A stretch of 64,000 bases of DNA, from NCBI RefSeq assembly GCF_963259705.1, contig NC_081842.1, positions 37,971,796-38,035,795 of the forward strand, written 5' to 3'. The stretch is from Myotis daubentonii (taxonomy: Eukaryota > Chordata > Mammalia > Chiroptera > Vespertilionidae). A model generated the notes under the pieces. It had not been told where the DNA came from, made no database searches, and saw only the letters and a program-made list of their open reading frames with translations. The translations under genes were made by a program, and so were the position numbers. Shown piece by piece: positions 1-10,357 of the stretch (the first letter of the stretch is position 1; each line of letters opens with the position of its first letter).

Positions 1-164
1 AGAAAGCAATTCAATTTTTTAATGACCAGTTTGGCAGTATATTGCATATGGCTGGCTATACGTCCAGATATAGGGATTATGTATTTTTTGTCAGCCAGGA
101 GCATCTCCTCCTGATGAAAAAGGCTTTCTCCCCCTATTTAAACAATCCTATCCTATATAATCTA

Positions 165-785
165 TCTATACTACTAAAAGGGTAATATGCTAATTAGACC
201 GGGTTGACAGGCCATCTTCCAAATGTCTGACTTCCTTCCGGACAAAGCCATGGTGGTGGGGGCCAAGGCAGAGGCTATTTGGGGCAATCAGGCCAGCAGT
301 GGAGGGTCATTGGGGGTGGGATCAGGCTGGAAGGGGAGGGCATTTGGGGACGAGATCAGGCTGGCAGGAGAGGGTAGTTAGGGGCAATCAGTCAGGCAGG
401 CAGAGAGGTTAGGGGCAATCAGGCAGGCAGGCAGAGGCAGTTAGGGGTGATTAGGCAGGCAAGCAGGTGAGCAGTTAGGAGCCAGTGGTCCCATATTGCA
501 AGAGGGATGTCCGATCACCGGTTTAGGCCCAATCCCTGTGGGTCGCGAACAATGAAAATACATCCTGCATATCAGATATTTACATTACAATTCATAACAG
601 TAACAAAATTACAATTATGAAGTAGCAATGAAAATAATTTTATGGTTGGGGGTCACCACAACATGAGGAACTGTATTAAAGGGTTGTGGCATTAGGAAGG
701 TTGAGAACCACTGGATTAGAGAGGGTGCAGGCTGGGCTGAGGGAATTCCCCCCCACCCCATGCACAAATTTCATGCACTGGACCA
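165..785 (+). mobile_element. Non-autonomous Helitron (HeliBat type), interrupted by SPIN sequence
   Basis: The segment opens with an A^TC junction followed by an AT-rich start and 'aaaagggtaatatgc', the usual vespertilionid Helitron 5' end. It closes with the subterminal hairpin 'catgcacaaatttcatgcac' near 761-780. The interior has the GGGGCAATCAGGCAGG-like short tandem motif of this family. A left palindrome arm ('ggtttaggcccaatccctgt') appears near 520-540, but the matching right arm is missing because SPIN-derived sequence lies in its place. The terminal CTAG is not preserved. No coding capacity; it would depend on an autonomous Rep/Hel element. Confidence 0.8.
535..713. mobile_element. 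SPIN (hAT) element, one terminus missing
   Basis: The sequence from the GGGTCGCGAACAATG region through to 'aaggttgagaaccactg' is recognised as a short non-autonomous SPIN element, a hAT family known for horizontal transfer among tetrapods. The right terminal inverted repeat ends in ...GAGAACCACTG at 713. The left terminal repeat is absent: Helitron palindrome sequence joins SPIN through the shared string CTGTGGG (about 535-541). With one terminus gone, no 8-bp target duplication can be scored. Confidence 0.75.
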
Positions 786-789
786 TTTG

Positions 790-1020
790 TCTGATCTAAT
801 GAAAGGCTAATATGCAAATTAACTGTCACTCCGCCACAAAGATGACTGCGCCCATAGCAGCCAGGGTGGGATGCTGATGTAATCGCCCCAGTGTCCTACA
901 CCCTGGCCTCAAACCTGGAGGGCGTTTGGGTAGGCAGCACACCCCCAGCCCAGTGGACACAATGCAGGGGGCCCTCTGTGTGTGAGCTACAGAGGAAACG
1001 CCTTTCTGACCGCTCATTGG
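790..1020 (+). mobile_element. Helitron 5' portion
   Basis: The stretch starts with 'ctaatgaaaggctaatatgc', the Helitron 5' signature, and continues with the 'aaagatgactgcgcccatag' block seen in other copies here (compare 27184). No terminal hairpin or CTAG was found, so it appears 3'-truncated; the right edge is approximate. It begins a few bases after the preceding Helitron's terminal hairpin. Confidence 0.6.
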
Positions 1021-1166
1021 CTAAGCTCCCTATACACTACCACTAGCAGTCTTCTTGGTAACTTGGGTAATAAGAATCCAAGGAGGTGATCTAGGGTTTT
1101 TCCACCACACTCCTGGAGGGAGAAACTAAAGTCTGCTGCTCGGGGGGCTAAGAAATGTCATATCCT

Positions 1167-1406
1167 GCCCTAGCCGGTTTGACTTAGTGGATAGAGCCTC
1201 GGCCTGCCGACCACAGGGTCTGGGTTCGACTCTGATCAAGGGCGTGTACCTAGCTTGCAGGGTCCTCCCTGGCTGGACTCATGCAGGAGGCAACCAATCG
1301 AAGTGTCCCTCTCACATTGATGTTTCTCTCTGTCTTTCCCTCTCTCTTCCAAACTCTAAAAATCCATGGACACATATCCTCAGGTGAGGATAAAAATAGA
1401 AAAAAT
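1167..1406 (+). mobile_element. Ves SINE (hairpin-tail subtype)
   Basis: A tRNA-derived SINE starting 'gccctagccggtttgactta', with Pol III A-box-like and B-box-like ('gggttcgactc') segments and a CT-rich body. It is flanked by a perfect 14-bp target duplication, aaatgtcatatcct, at 1153-1166 and 1407-1420. Its 3' part contains the small palindrome CCTCAGGTGAGG, which marks a Ves subtype. Confidence 0.95.
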
Positions 1407-1499
1407 AAATGTCATATCCTATGAAAGACACATCTTGAAAATGCCTAAAGAAAGTTGTCACTTTTTCGTGGTGAAGGGACTGGTGTTCATGTTGATGAA

Positions 1500-1730
1500 A
1501 ACACCTTGGCAGCTGTGGCTGCTGGAAGTGGCAGTAGCAGTGGGGTGATGGGGCTGCCACCTTCCCCTGATCAGCCCGGTCACCACCTGAAGAGGGAGGC
1601 CAGACTGCGGCTTAGGCCTAAGCCGTCAGTAGGACATCCCCTGAGGGCTCCCAGTCTGTGAAAGGGGGCAGGCTGGGCTGAGGGACCCCCCCCCCCACCA
1701 GTGCACAAATTTTGTGCACAAAGCCTCTAA
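1500..1730 (+). mobile_element. Helitron 3' portion ending in CTAA
   Basis: The interior ('gggggcaggctgggctgagg'), the hairpin GTGCACAAATTTTGTGCAC (1701-1719) and a terminal CTAA at 1727-1730 followed by T match the CTRR-3' end of Helitrons. The interior resembles the 3' half of the copy at 27134-27660. The 5' boundary is unclear; this could be the displaced 3' half of the element that starts near 790. Confidence 0.75.
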
Positions 1731-1742
1731 TATATATATATA

Positions 1743-2046
1743 TATTGCTAAAATGCTAAGTGTCCTTCCGACCATCTGACTGGTTGCTATGATGCACACT
1801 GACCACCAGGGGGCAGACATTAAATGCAGGAGCTGCCGTTATGTGCACTGGCCATTTACAAAAAAGTGGTCCCATGGACCTGGTGCCCACAAAGCAACAC
1901 TTGGCTTCTCCCAAGTGGTACACAGGCCCCGCCACCACCCCGGAGTGATACCCCACCAAATTGTAGCCAACTCTGAAAGACCCAAGGCACAAATGTGGCC
2001 CACAGCCCAGCCCAGCCCAGAAATAGTCACTGTGGGCACTGGGTAA
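1743..2046 (+). mobile_element. Probable Helitron, 3' edge uncertain
   Basis: The start ('ttgctaaaatgctaagtgtc') and the block 'ggttgctatgatgcacactg' match, in sense orientation, the 5' regions of the (-) Helitrons at 11671-12174 and 25664-26060. It begins about 12 bp after the previous Helitron's CTAA end. I could not find a hairpin or CTRR terminus, so the right edge is only where similarity and GC-rich composition fade. Confidence 0.5.
1803..1816 (+). promoter_or_regulatory. CTCF-like core motif inside a Helitron
   Basis: The 14-mer CCACCAGGGGGCAG is an excellent match to the vertebrate CTCF core consensus. It sits about 60 bp inside the Helitron start. Binding is inferred from the motif alone. 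Confidence 0.5.
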
Positions 2047-2164
2047 TGTCTGGCTTCCTCTCTAACAACTAGCCTCCTTGGAGTTTCTTCAGCCCAGGAA
2101 CATGACTTGCTTTATAGCCAGGTGCAAACATTTTATAGTTCAACCAAATGTTTGTGAAGCATTT

Positions 2165-2345
2165 TCCCATGCCTCATCGCAGTTGATCCTCACAGAAATC
2201 CTGGAGTAGGTATATAGGAGACTCAGTAGAATCCTATTTTCTTTTCATTAGCAAGACAATGAAGATTTAGGAGGTTAGAAACTTGACCCAACTGAAAAGA
2301 AGAAATGCTGGAACTTGAAAATGACTTCAGGTTTTGTCACTGTGC
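2165..2345 (-). mobile_element. MIR SINE remnant
   Basis: The string 'gttgatcctcacagaaatcc' and the following 'caatgaagatttaggaggtt' correspond to the antisense MIR core (decayed LINE-related and tRNA-derived halves). It is heavily diverged, as expected for a pan-mammalian element. Confidence 0.6.
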
Positions 2346-2530
2346 AGAATATAGTCAAACACTGCTGTAGATAAATATTTTACTCTTTGTTCTCCCTGCA
2401 TGATCTACAATAATAATCTACTTTGTGTTGCTGTGTTACTGACAATTACGTGAAAAAGAAGTTGGGGTGCTTCACTGGATTGGAAAAAGTGTAGCTACAT
2501 CAGAAAGTAGTTCTAATTAAGCAAGTTTAT

Positions 2531-2752
2531 TCTATATATATATAAGACTAAGTTGACTTGCGTATGCATGATACATATACAACTCTCATTCGCACCAATT
2601 GCACACGTGTGTTTTGATCTGTTATTGTGGATCATGAATTTGGTTGTTTTTGTTGGCATTTCTATTATAGAGAAGGGGTGAATAGCATTATTAAAATATT
2701 TATTCTAACTATTTACTTTCAATGTGCACGAATCTGTGCACCAGGCCACTAG
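2531..2752 (+). mobile_element. Short Helitron (222 bp)
   Basis: Starts TCTATATATATATAAGAC and ends with hairpin GTGCACGAATCTGTGCAC (2724-2741), then CTAG at 2749-2752 followed by T. Its interior ('agttgacttgcgtatgcatg') differs from the GC-rich copies elsewhere in the window, so it is a separate subfamily. Confidence 0.75.
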
Positions 2753-3547
2753 TTTAGAAATAAAATGAATAGATGGATCGATCCATGGATAGATGGATAA
2801 ACTAGGTTAGCCCCTGTACTGTACCACCTTTTGAAGAAAATCTTTAGTCAAGATCTTTGAGATGGCTGCTCAATGGGCAAGTGGAGGCCTCAGGGTTGCT
2901 CAGAATTCTTTAGGTTTGACATGTAATCTTTTATAAGTTTTAAACATTTAAACAAACACCAGGCACTTCTGTTTCTTAAATAAGACCAAAGGTGGGGGAG
3001 CTGGCTGCTTTAGGAGGAGCCCATTCCACTGCTGGAAGGTTTGGCCCTCTTCAAGTTGATCATGATCACTGCTACCTTGGATCCTGACTCTGTCTTCAGA
3101 GTCCCAGAGCACTCTTCTTCCCTTTGACATATGGCAGCACTTCTTTAAACAACATGCTCAGTGCCCAGATATGGGTGGAGAGCTGTTTTCTGAGTGTCAA
3201 CCCATGATTAGCAGCATTTAAGGCCTCCATAAAACTTTGCAAGTCAAGTTAAACTTGGAGAGCTGAGAGTTAATTCCTACTTTATCTTTCTGATATTCTC
3301 CAACTTACAAACATGCAAGCCATGCATTAGTAGTCAGTCTTTGAAGCTGAGAGCACAGCTACAGATTTAAAAGGTATCAAGGTCTCACTAGGAGCAAACA
3401 GGCCTACAAAAGCCCATTTTATCCATGATGCTCATGAAGTATAGCACTAAGTTATTTTGTAATATAGTGGCTCTCTACAGTACTATATTTACATAGAAAA
3501 ATGGAATCATCAAAAATCTATCTTCTACATTTTCAGTGAAGGTTGAA
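2753..3547. other. Unassigned unique sequence
   Basis: About 800 bp of single-copy-looking sequence with a short ATGG/GATA-rich patch at 2765-2795. No credible coding frame, RNA gene or recognised repeat was seen. Confidence 0.6.
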
Positions 3548-3628
3548 GCTCTTTTTTTATTGATTTTTGAGAGAAAATAAAGGAGAGAGGGAGAGGAAGA
3601 GGGAGAGGGAGAGGGAGAGGGAGAGAGG

Positions 3629-3667
<39 letters not shown>

Positions 3668-3783
3668 TGATAAATAAATATTGATTGATTGCCTCCCATA
3701 AGCACCCTGACTGGGAATTGAACCCACAACCTTTTGGTGTACAGGAGAATGCTCCAACCAGCTGATCCACCCAGCGAGGGCAG
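3548..3783 (-). mobile_element. Ves SINE (older subtype)
   Basis: Read on the minus strand it begins CCCTCGCTGGGTGGATCAGC and has the B-box-like GGTTCAATTCCC. The (GA)n/(GGGAGA)n run at 3580-3661 is its expanded CT-rich body. The tail is poly(T) on the plus strand near 3551-3557. The target duplication is weak. Confidence 0.85.
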
Positions 3784-3816
3784 GGATGAATCTTTTAATT
3801 TATAATTTTCCCTTAA

Positions 3817-3817
3817 C

Positions 3818-3911
<94 letters not shown>

Positions 3912-4051
3912 CTCTCTCCCTCCCTCCCTCCCTCCTTCCCTCCTTCCCTCCCTCCCTCCCTCCCTCCCTCCCTCCCTCCCTCCCTCCCTCCCTTCCTTCC
4001 TTCCTTCCTTCCTTCCTTCCTTCCTTCCTTCCTTCCTTCCTTCCTTCCTTC
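3817..4051. repeat. 235-bp homopyrimidine tract: (TTTC)n, (TCCC)n, (TTCC)n
   Basis: Every base from 3817 to 4051 on the plus strand is C or T. The tract is built of three successive tetranucleotide blocks. It gives long open frames on both strands that are not genes. Homopurine/homopyrimidine mirror repeats of this length can form H-DNA in vitro. Confidence 0.97.
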
Positions 4052-4380
4052 ATCATTTATTCATTAAACACCGAGTTTCTACTATGTACTAGACATTTGG
4101 CTAGATCAGCCGTGGGCAAACTACAGCCCGTGGGCCGGATCCAGCCCATTTGAAATGAATAAAACTAAAAAAAAAAAAAAAAAAAGACCGTACCCTTTTA
4201 TGTAATGATGTTTACTTTGAATTTATATTAGTTCACACAAACACTCCATCCATACTTTTGTTCTGGCCCTCCGGTCCAGTTTAAGAACCCATTGTGGCCC
4301 TCGAGTCAAAAAGTTTGCCCACCCCTGGGCTAGATGTTGGTGTTAGAAACTGATGAGACATGGTTTTTGGTCTAACAGAG
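4052..4380 (-). mobile_element. L2 3'-end fragment split by a hAT element
   Basis: Phrases such as 'tactatgtactagacatttg' (before the hAT) and 'gaaactgatgagacatggtt' (after it) match the antisense L2 3' end. The insertion at 4107-4327 divides it cleanly. Confidence 0.6.
4107..4327. mobile_element. hAT MITE (Myotis nhAT-like, 221 bp)
   Basis: Terminal inverted repeats CAGCCGTGGGCAAACTA and, at the other end, GTTTGCCCACCCCTG. It is bounded by a perfect 8-bp target duplication, ggctagat, at 4099-4106 and 4328-4335, diagnostic of hAT transposition. It carries an internal poly(A) run at 4169-4187. No coding capacity. Confidence 0.95.
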
Positions 4381-4838
4381 CAGCAGCAGCAAATTCCTAA
4401 AGTAATATTAGAAGATAAGGTATTGGGAATGGGAATGAGAAAAAAAAAATAAAGTTTGCGGCAAGTAGTAAGTAACCAGTGGGTGAAAGAAGGAAAGTGG
4501 AATTTGAAATGAAAATTCCAGAGTGATATGAGGTATTGGTATGGAGGTGTGATCCAGAAAAGTTAGAAATCTATAGCCTTGGAAAAGCCATATTGGTCTA
4601 AATTCTTTATATAATAGAAGGGGAAACAGTTTCTGGAAGGACATAGAGCAAGGCATGGTCCCTGTAGAGTAGGCCTCTTCAAGCCCTTCCCAATGTTTTG
4701 GTGTAATTCCACATAATCTCATCTTGTTAGTGGAAGGCATCAGGCAATTGGGGGACCACCTATCCCCGAAGGATTTTGTTTTATTGTACTGTGATCCCAT
4801 CTGTTTTAGCATACTTTTTGTTTCCTATTGTAGACATA
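4381..4838. other. Unassigned unique sequence
   Basis: Moderately AT-rich with no recognised repeat. The 134-codon minus-strand frame in it shows no domain, codon pattern or splice context to support a gene. Confidence 0.55.
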
Positions 4839-5525
4839 TTAGGGGCCCAGTACACAAATTTGTGCACCTTGAAAGAACTGTGGGCTGCAAGGCTGCAGTC
4901 TGCACAGAGGCGGGTCTCAACCCATCCTCTGTGCCCCCGCCCGGACCCTTCCATGCAGCCCCCAATCCCCTGTCTGCCAGCAGCCCCGCTCTAGCTGCCG
5001 CTGCTCCCAGGCACTGACAGTGTCGCCCCACTCACACCCGCTGACAGCACTGAGCGATTGGGGCCAGCGCCAGCAGGGGGTGTGAGCAGCGGCTGCTGCC
5101 CCATTCGCCCCTCAGGAGCAGGGGGAGGTGGAGAAGCCCATAGGGACAATCGGGGCGGGCAGCCGCTGCTCACACCTGCTGACGGCGACGAGTGATTGGG
5201 GCCAGCACTGGGCGCTGGCAGCGGGTGCAACCGCCTGGCAGGACCGGGGCACATGGGAGCAAAGAATTTTCAGCAACCGCCAGAGACTCGCCCCAATGAC
5301 AGTGACCGGCGGCGCCCTGCCTTGATCTGGTGCCCCAGCTCACCTGCTCCACCATCCCGCCATAGCTGATGCCTGCCATGTTCTGTGCTCTGCTGCCTGT
5401 TGCTGACACCTGCCATTTTCCCCGTGCACCTCCTGGTGGTCAGCACATGTCATAGTGACCGGTTGTTCAGTTGTTCGGTTGTTCCACTGTTGGTCTATTT
5501 GCATATCAACCTTTTATTATATAGA
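4839..5525 (-). mobile_element. Helitron with CTAA terminus
   Basis: On the minus strand it starts TCTATATAATAAAAGG and ends, after hairpin GTGCACAAATTTGTGTAC, with CTAA (plus 4839-4842), with an A on the plus-strand flank. The interior is GC-rich and contains a partly duplicated block around 5035-5195 (GACAGTGTCGCC/GACGGCGACGAG-like segments). Its open frames are composition artefacts. Confidence 0.85.
5427..5440 (-). promoter_or_regulatory. CTCF-like motif inside a Helitron (degenerate)
   Basis: On the minus strand the sequence is CCACCAGGAGGTGC, two or three changes from the CTCF core. It lies about 85 bp from the Helitron 5' end, the same relative position and orientation as the copy at 1803. 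Confidence 0.35.
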
Positions 5526-7171
5526 ATAATCCCATAGATAATAATCTATTCTTTTAACTGCTCGTTAGATGAATCTAGTTTTCTCCAGGCTTTTTTTTAA
5601 AACCCTTATTCTAATAACATTTTCTGGAAGGCATCTTTAATTTTCCACATTAGTTGTTCACTAATCAGTATCCCAAGAGTTTAAGTGCTCAAAATGGTAC
5701 CTCCTAATTTTTAAAAACTGAGATGGTTTGGAGAATTTTATAATTAGGAAAAAGTGCTGATAAAAATGAGCTGTCATTTTATGACTACATTCAGTGACAG
5801 ATATTTAATCAAGTTTCTCACCGGACACTTAAGTTTACAGTTTCTTAACAAAGAGTAGTAAAATTTAAATGACCATGCAACCAAGAATTTAAAGGAAGAG
5901 ATTAAATAAATGACCTTTTTGTTTCACCCCTATTATATACATTTGAGCAGCAAATTGGGCAAATCTTTTTGCAAAGTCCCTATTTTTCCCCCCTCTCTGT
6001 CTTGAGAGAAAATATTGCCCTCCATGTACCCAGTTGGTTACTAAGCCTAGGGAAATTACAATCTTTTGATGCTTGGCTTAAATCTCTCCTTACATTACCA
6101 AGATGAGCATAGGGTCCCATGTACACATTGAAGCAGAATTTACTAGGGATGAAAAAAGAAAAAAATAAGAAAAAGAAAAAAAGGAAAGAAAATGAAAAAA
6201 ATTAAAAAAGAATGCAGTAATTTCTCCCTGGATGAGCTCTGGATATAAGTGAGGGTATGGTTAAGAAGTGAGTCATTATCCCCTTCGCCTACTCCTTTTG
6301 TAGCAAAGACAATAATACTATGGAACAGATGCTGTTAAAGAGGTATTTTTGTAACTGTTCGCCTCTGAAACAATAGACAGGCACAGTGGAAAATGGTCAA
6401 AGAGGATGAGTCATTTTGTCCTCTTTAAAATTTAATATATTTTTTTTCCCTGTAACATTTTGAGGAGACTTTTTTTTTCTTTTCTTACACAAAATAAGTG
6501 TTTTACAATAGTAGGTAGTGAGTGCATTCTTTTTGCCAGCAGAAAGAAAAACAGTTTTGAATGCTAAAAATAGCTCCTTTGTATGAAAATTCACATAGCC
6601 AAAGACATTTTAGAGAAGAAAGAAAAGATTCATGTTCTGAATTAAGATTTTTAAAAATATACAGGCAGTAGAATGTTAGCAATAGCACATGAAGAACTTG
6701 ACATAAATACGGATTGAGAAGTAATCTTGTCTACAGTGAAGGCAGCTCCAAAGTCTGAATGTTCTTCCTGTTTGCAATGCCCTGGCTTTTTGGGTAGACT
6801 TAGAGTGATAATTTATCACCCAAGGCCACACCTATAGGAGATAGGTGTTCCTAATCATCCTGTTTAGTTTAATACACATTTTCCCTTCCTTACTTTCCAC
6901 TATATGTTTCGGTGTAAGACTGCCAACAAGGCAAAGTGTGAGCCACCCTGCATATAGAAGATGGCCCTAGAGTTGAGAACAGAAGTAGAATAATCTCATA
7001 CTTGGCTTTGTCTTTAACTCTTTAAATTGCACTGACATCTTTGGGATTCATACATCCCGAAGAGCCTCTTTACCCATTATTTATATATAGCTGGTGATCA
7101 ACTAGTTACAGAGTCTTATGGAGGTGGTGAGCACCCATTGCTTTTACCCACCCAGTGTCCCTTCCTGCTTC
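5526..7171. other. Unassigned AT-rich sequence
   Basis: About 1.6 kb with no coding frame or recognised young repeat. A purine/A-rich simple patch lies at 6150-6215. Possible ancient repeat debris that I cannot classify by eye. Confidence 0.6.
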
Positions 7172-7382
7172 TTTTTTTAAAATACTTTTTTTATTGGTTT
7201 CAGAGAGGGAAGGAGAGGGAGAGAGACAGAAACATCAATGATGAGAGAGATTCATTAATTGGTGGCACACCCCACATTTGGGATCGAGCTCACAACCCAG
7301 GCTTGTGCCCCAATGACTGGGAATCGAACTGTGACTTCCTGGTTTATAGGTAGATGCTCAACCACTGAGCCACGCTGGCCAA
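7172..7382 (-). mobile_element. Ves SINE (GTTGAGCAT subtype)
   Basis: Minus-strand start GGCCAGCGTGGCTCAGTGGT followed by a tRNA-like 'tgagcatctacctataaacc' segment; the body is the usual GA-rich tract on the plus strand. No clear target duplication, which suggests an older copy. Confidence 0.9.
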
Positions 7383-7646
7383 GCAGAAAACTTTGGTGTA
7401 TCTTGAATGTTGTTCAAAATGTAAAAGACATTTGAACTAGCCAGTTATATTGATTTTCAGGATGAGGAGTACAAGATCCTAAGGGTTCAATATCAGGGTT
7501 TACGACATTTGGATGAATAGAATGAAAACTCCTTGCCTATGCCTGTAACCAAGAATACCATCTCTTTGTCTCTCAGTAAGGGAAATGGAGCTTGTACAGT
7601 AAACTATTAGATGCTGAGCATTACTAGATGGCTGACACATCTAGGA

Positions 7647-7877
7647 CAGTGATTTTCAACAGGTGTGCAAAAAACTTAAACATGCAATGCCTCTTTTCCT
7701 CCTAGATTGACAAATAAAAAATGACAACAACCAACATAACAATAGTCATTCAGTGTGAATAAATTAAGTTTATACTTTTTTTGTCAGATAAGCAAATAAC
7801 ATAATGTATTTTTTGGTGTGCAGAATTTTAGTAATTATTTTATGTTTGCCATGAGATGAAAAAGATTGAAATTGCTG
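7647..7877. mobile_element. hAT MITE (231 bp)
   Basis: Terminal inverted repeats CAGTGATTTTCAAC and GATTGAAATTGCTG. The flanking 8-mers are atctagga (7639-7646) and acctagga (7878-7885), a target duplication with one mismatch. The interior 'ttttttggtgtgcagaattt' is typical of this bat hAT group. Non-coding. Confidence 0.9.
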
Positions 7878-7885
7878 ACCTAGGA

Positions 7886-9080
7886 TCATTCTGACAAATG
7901 CCATTGACTCATGCATTTGTTATTTTTTTAAAGACAATTGAAATATAAAATACAATAGATTCCATGATATTAACAAGTGCTTTTTGCTCTATTTGAGAAA
8001 ACAGATATATTTTAAGAATTTGGCATTAGTACAATTTTGAAAAATAGAATGCTGGTTAAACTTCCTAACTAGGTAATTATTTTTATTTGATTTTTCCTCT
8101 CATTAATTCTCCAACAGACTTAATTTCTTCAAAATTTAATAATTCACATATCCCACTTTTAAGTTACAGCACAATTTAAAATATAGTTGTTGGAAAATAC
8201 AGTCCGTGTTTTTCAGTTGACTTTCTCATGCTCAGACTGTGCGTTCAGTCACAGTGAGCTGGTCAGGCCAAGTTTTATCTTATCGCACCAGAGTTTTTAG
8301 GTCATTTCCAGTTTTCTAATTTTTTCTTTTCAAACTTTCACTTGAAAAGAAAATTAATTGGGAAACACCAGCAAAGCCCTTTCCTTCCTCTTTTGGCTAC
8401 TCAACTGCCAACTGCCAATTCTTTCTGAATTCTTTATCTGATACAAAGTACAGGAAAACTGTGGCTGTCTCTGGAGTTGGCCATAGTTAAATGGAATCAT
8501 AGAGGGTGACTCAAACCAATGTGAATTTTGTAGACATTTGATTACACACAGCTTTCTCTGAGACATAAAAGGCTCTTGAAGGATTAGCTTGCTAGAGAGA
8601 ATTATCATTTTGGAAGATTTGTGTCAAATTTCAATGATAAAATTAACCAGGAAAAAAATGCTCTTTGTAAATAATATCTAAATTCTCAGAGACAACTGAG
8701 CTCTTGGGGGCCAGAATCGGGGCACAAATTTGCATATATTAAATATACACAAACAGACCCATGCACTTCATAATCCAAACATCTCTCAGTTGTGTTATGA
8801 TCCTCTCTGGGAAGTATTATCAGCATAACTATACTGTCTCATTGAAAAAATGCCTGTTGACACAGACCATGAAGATACCATTGTAGAAACTTTATTTTAA
8901 CCACTGATGCATTGCAGCTATATTAAGATGGCAGCTGAATTAACTTAGTTAAAATTCAAGTATGTTATATGAACTTTTTCTTAATATACTTGTGTGAAAC
9001 ATAACATTAAAAAAAAACACTTTGAGACCTAAATCATATGTTATAAACAACTTATATGATAACTCTTCTGATAGATTTTT
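7886..9080. other. Unassigned AT-rich sequence
   Basis: About 1.2 kb without a recognised repeat or coding frame. Confidence 0.6.
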
Positions 9081-9096
9081 ATACTCTCTTTTTAAA

Positions 9097-9097
9097 A

Positions 9098-9149
<52 letters not shown>

Positions 9150-9345
9150 CCAAATGAAAGGGAGAGGGAGAGAGAGAGAGATAGAAACATCAATTATAAG
9201 AGAGAATTATTGATCGGCTGCCTCCTGTGTCCTCCCTACTGGGGATCTAGCCTGCAACCTTGGCATGTGCCCTGATCAGGAATTGAATCGTGACCTCCTG
9301 ATTCATAGGTTGAATGCTCAACCACTGAGCCATGCTGGCCGGGCC
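9097..9345 (-). mobile_element. Ves SINE with (TA)n tail
   Basis: The tRNA-like head (minus strand GGCCCGGCCAGCATGGCTCA) ends at 9345. The target duplications atactctctttttaaa (9081-9096) and atattctctttttaaa (9346-9361) differ by one base. They enclose the (TA)n run at 9101-9148, so this microsatellite grew inside the SINE's A-rich tail. Confidence 0.93.
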
Positions 9346-9361
9346 ATATTCTCTTTTTAAA

Positions 9362-10314
9362 TGGGATTTTGTACATTTAAAGTGAGTTAGTTACATCAGC
9401 AAGATTCTTGAGATCAATTATTTTTACCAGAATATCTGATCTGTTGGTTGAAATAATTTGTTGTATTACGTTTGTATCTTATTGAGATTTCAGGACATTA
9501 TAAAGTATTAATGTTGACAATTTCCTTAGAATTTTGTGCAATCGGTTAGTTTCTCACTAGAAATAATCCAGAGAAGTTGAGTAATTTTACACCTCTAACT
9601 GCAACAAGGGACAAAGTGGAACTCAAATGCTTACTTCTCTGTGAAGATGGAGTCTATGTCAAGCAAAAAGCCAACTTCAGAAAAACTCATTTGGCAAATT
9701 AACCAATTGACCTCAGCTTTCTGGCTCCCATTAAAACAGTTTATGGAGAAGAGGTAGTGGAGTGAGTTTGTGCTATTCCTCCTTATCTCAGCCCTCCTTA
9801 AGCCAGGCTCCCACACTCCAGCTTTTCCATTTCCATGTAAATTGGGGTGAGACATTTGGAGAGGGTAACACTGACTCTGAAATGCTCTATGGCAGAAAAA
9901 AGTCAGAGAATGTGCTTGTGTGAATGTGAGAGCCTGTGTATATGTCTGGAATGCGGATGGGCAAGATGGAGAGGTAGGTGGAGGGGGGAAGAGAGCTGTG
10001 ATGTTCCTGGAAATAATTTGCTCCCATGTCACCCTGGTAAAAGGCATATCCCTTAAATCAAGCAGGCATAATGAATGGTGTGCTGCCCAGTAGCCTGCAC
10101 AGTTATAAATACGTGGCCTTTCATCCTGGAGATGGCCCATTACCACTCACTAAAACAGTCTGTCACAGCGGTGCTCTGGGGCCATTCATTTTTCATGACC
10201 CTCTTGGCGACGTGACTGGGATTTCCTGACACCATGCTCAGGCCCCTGCCCAGTGAGCTCTCTGCATAAATACCCTTTGATTCCTTTCTCCCAAAGGTTA
10301 GCATGTCTTCATTT

Positions 10315-10357
<43 letters not shown>

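Noticed and set aside
1312..1560. Overlapping short frames on both strands
   Set aside because: They run across the Ves SINE and its flank; no gene evidence.
3475..4067. 193-codon minus-strand and 93-codon plus-strand frames
   Set aside because: They encode K/E/R/G or S/L/F/P runs from the homopyrimidine tract and the SINE body.
4825..5409. GC-rich block resembling a CpG island promoter
   Set aside because: The GC-rich sequence coincides exactly with the Helitron at 4839-5525; composition is explained by the element.
9631..10146. 171-codon minus-strand frame
   Set aside because: No recognised domain and no supporting gene structure; moderate GC makes a chance frame of this length plausible. 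The DNA is noted as a possible regulatory region instead.
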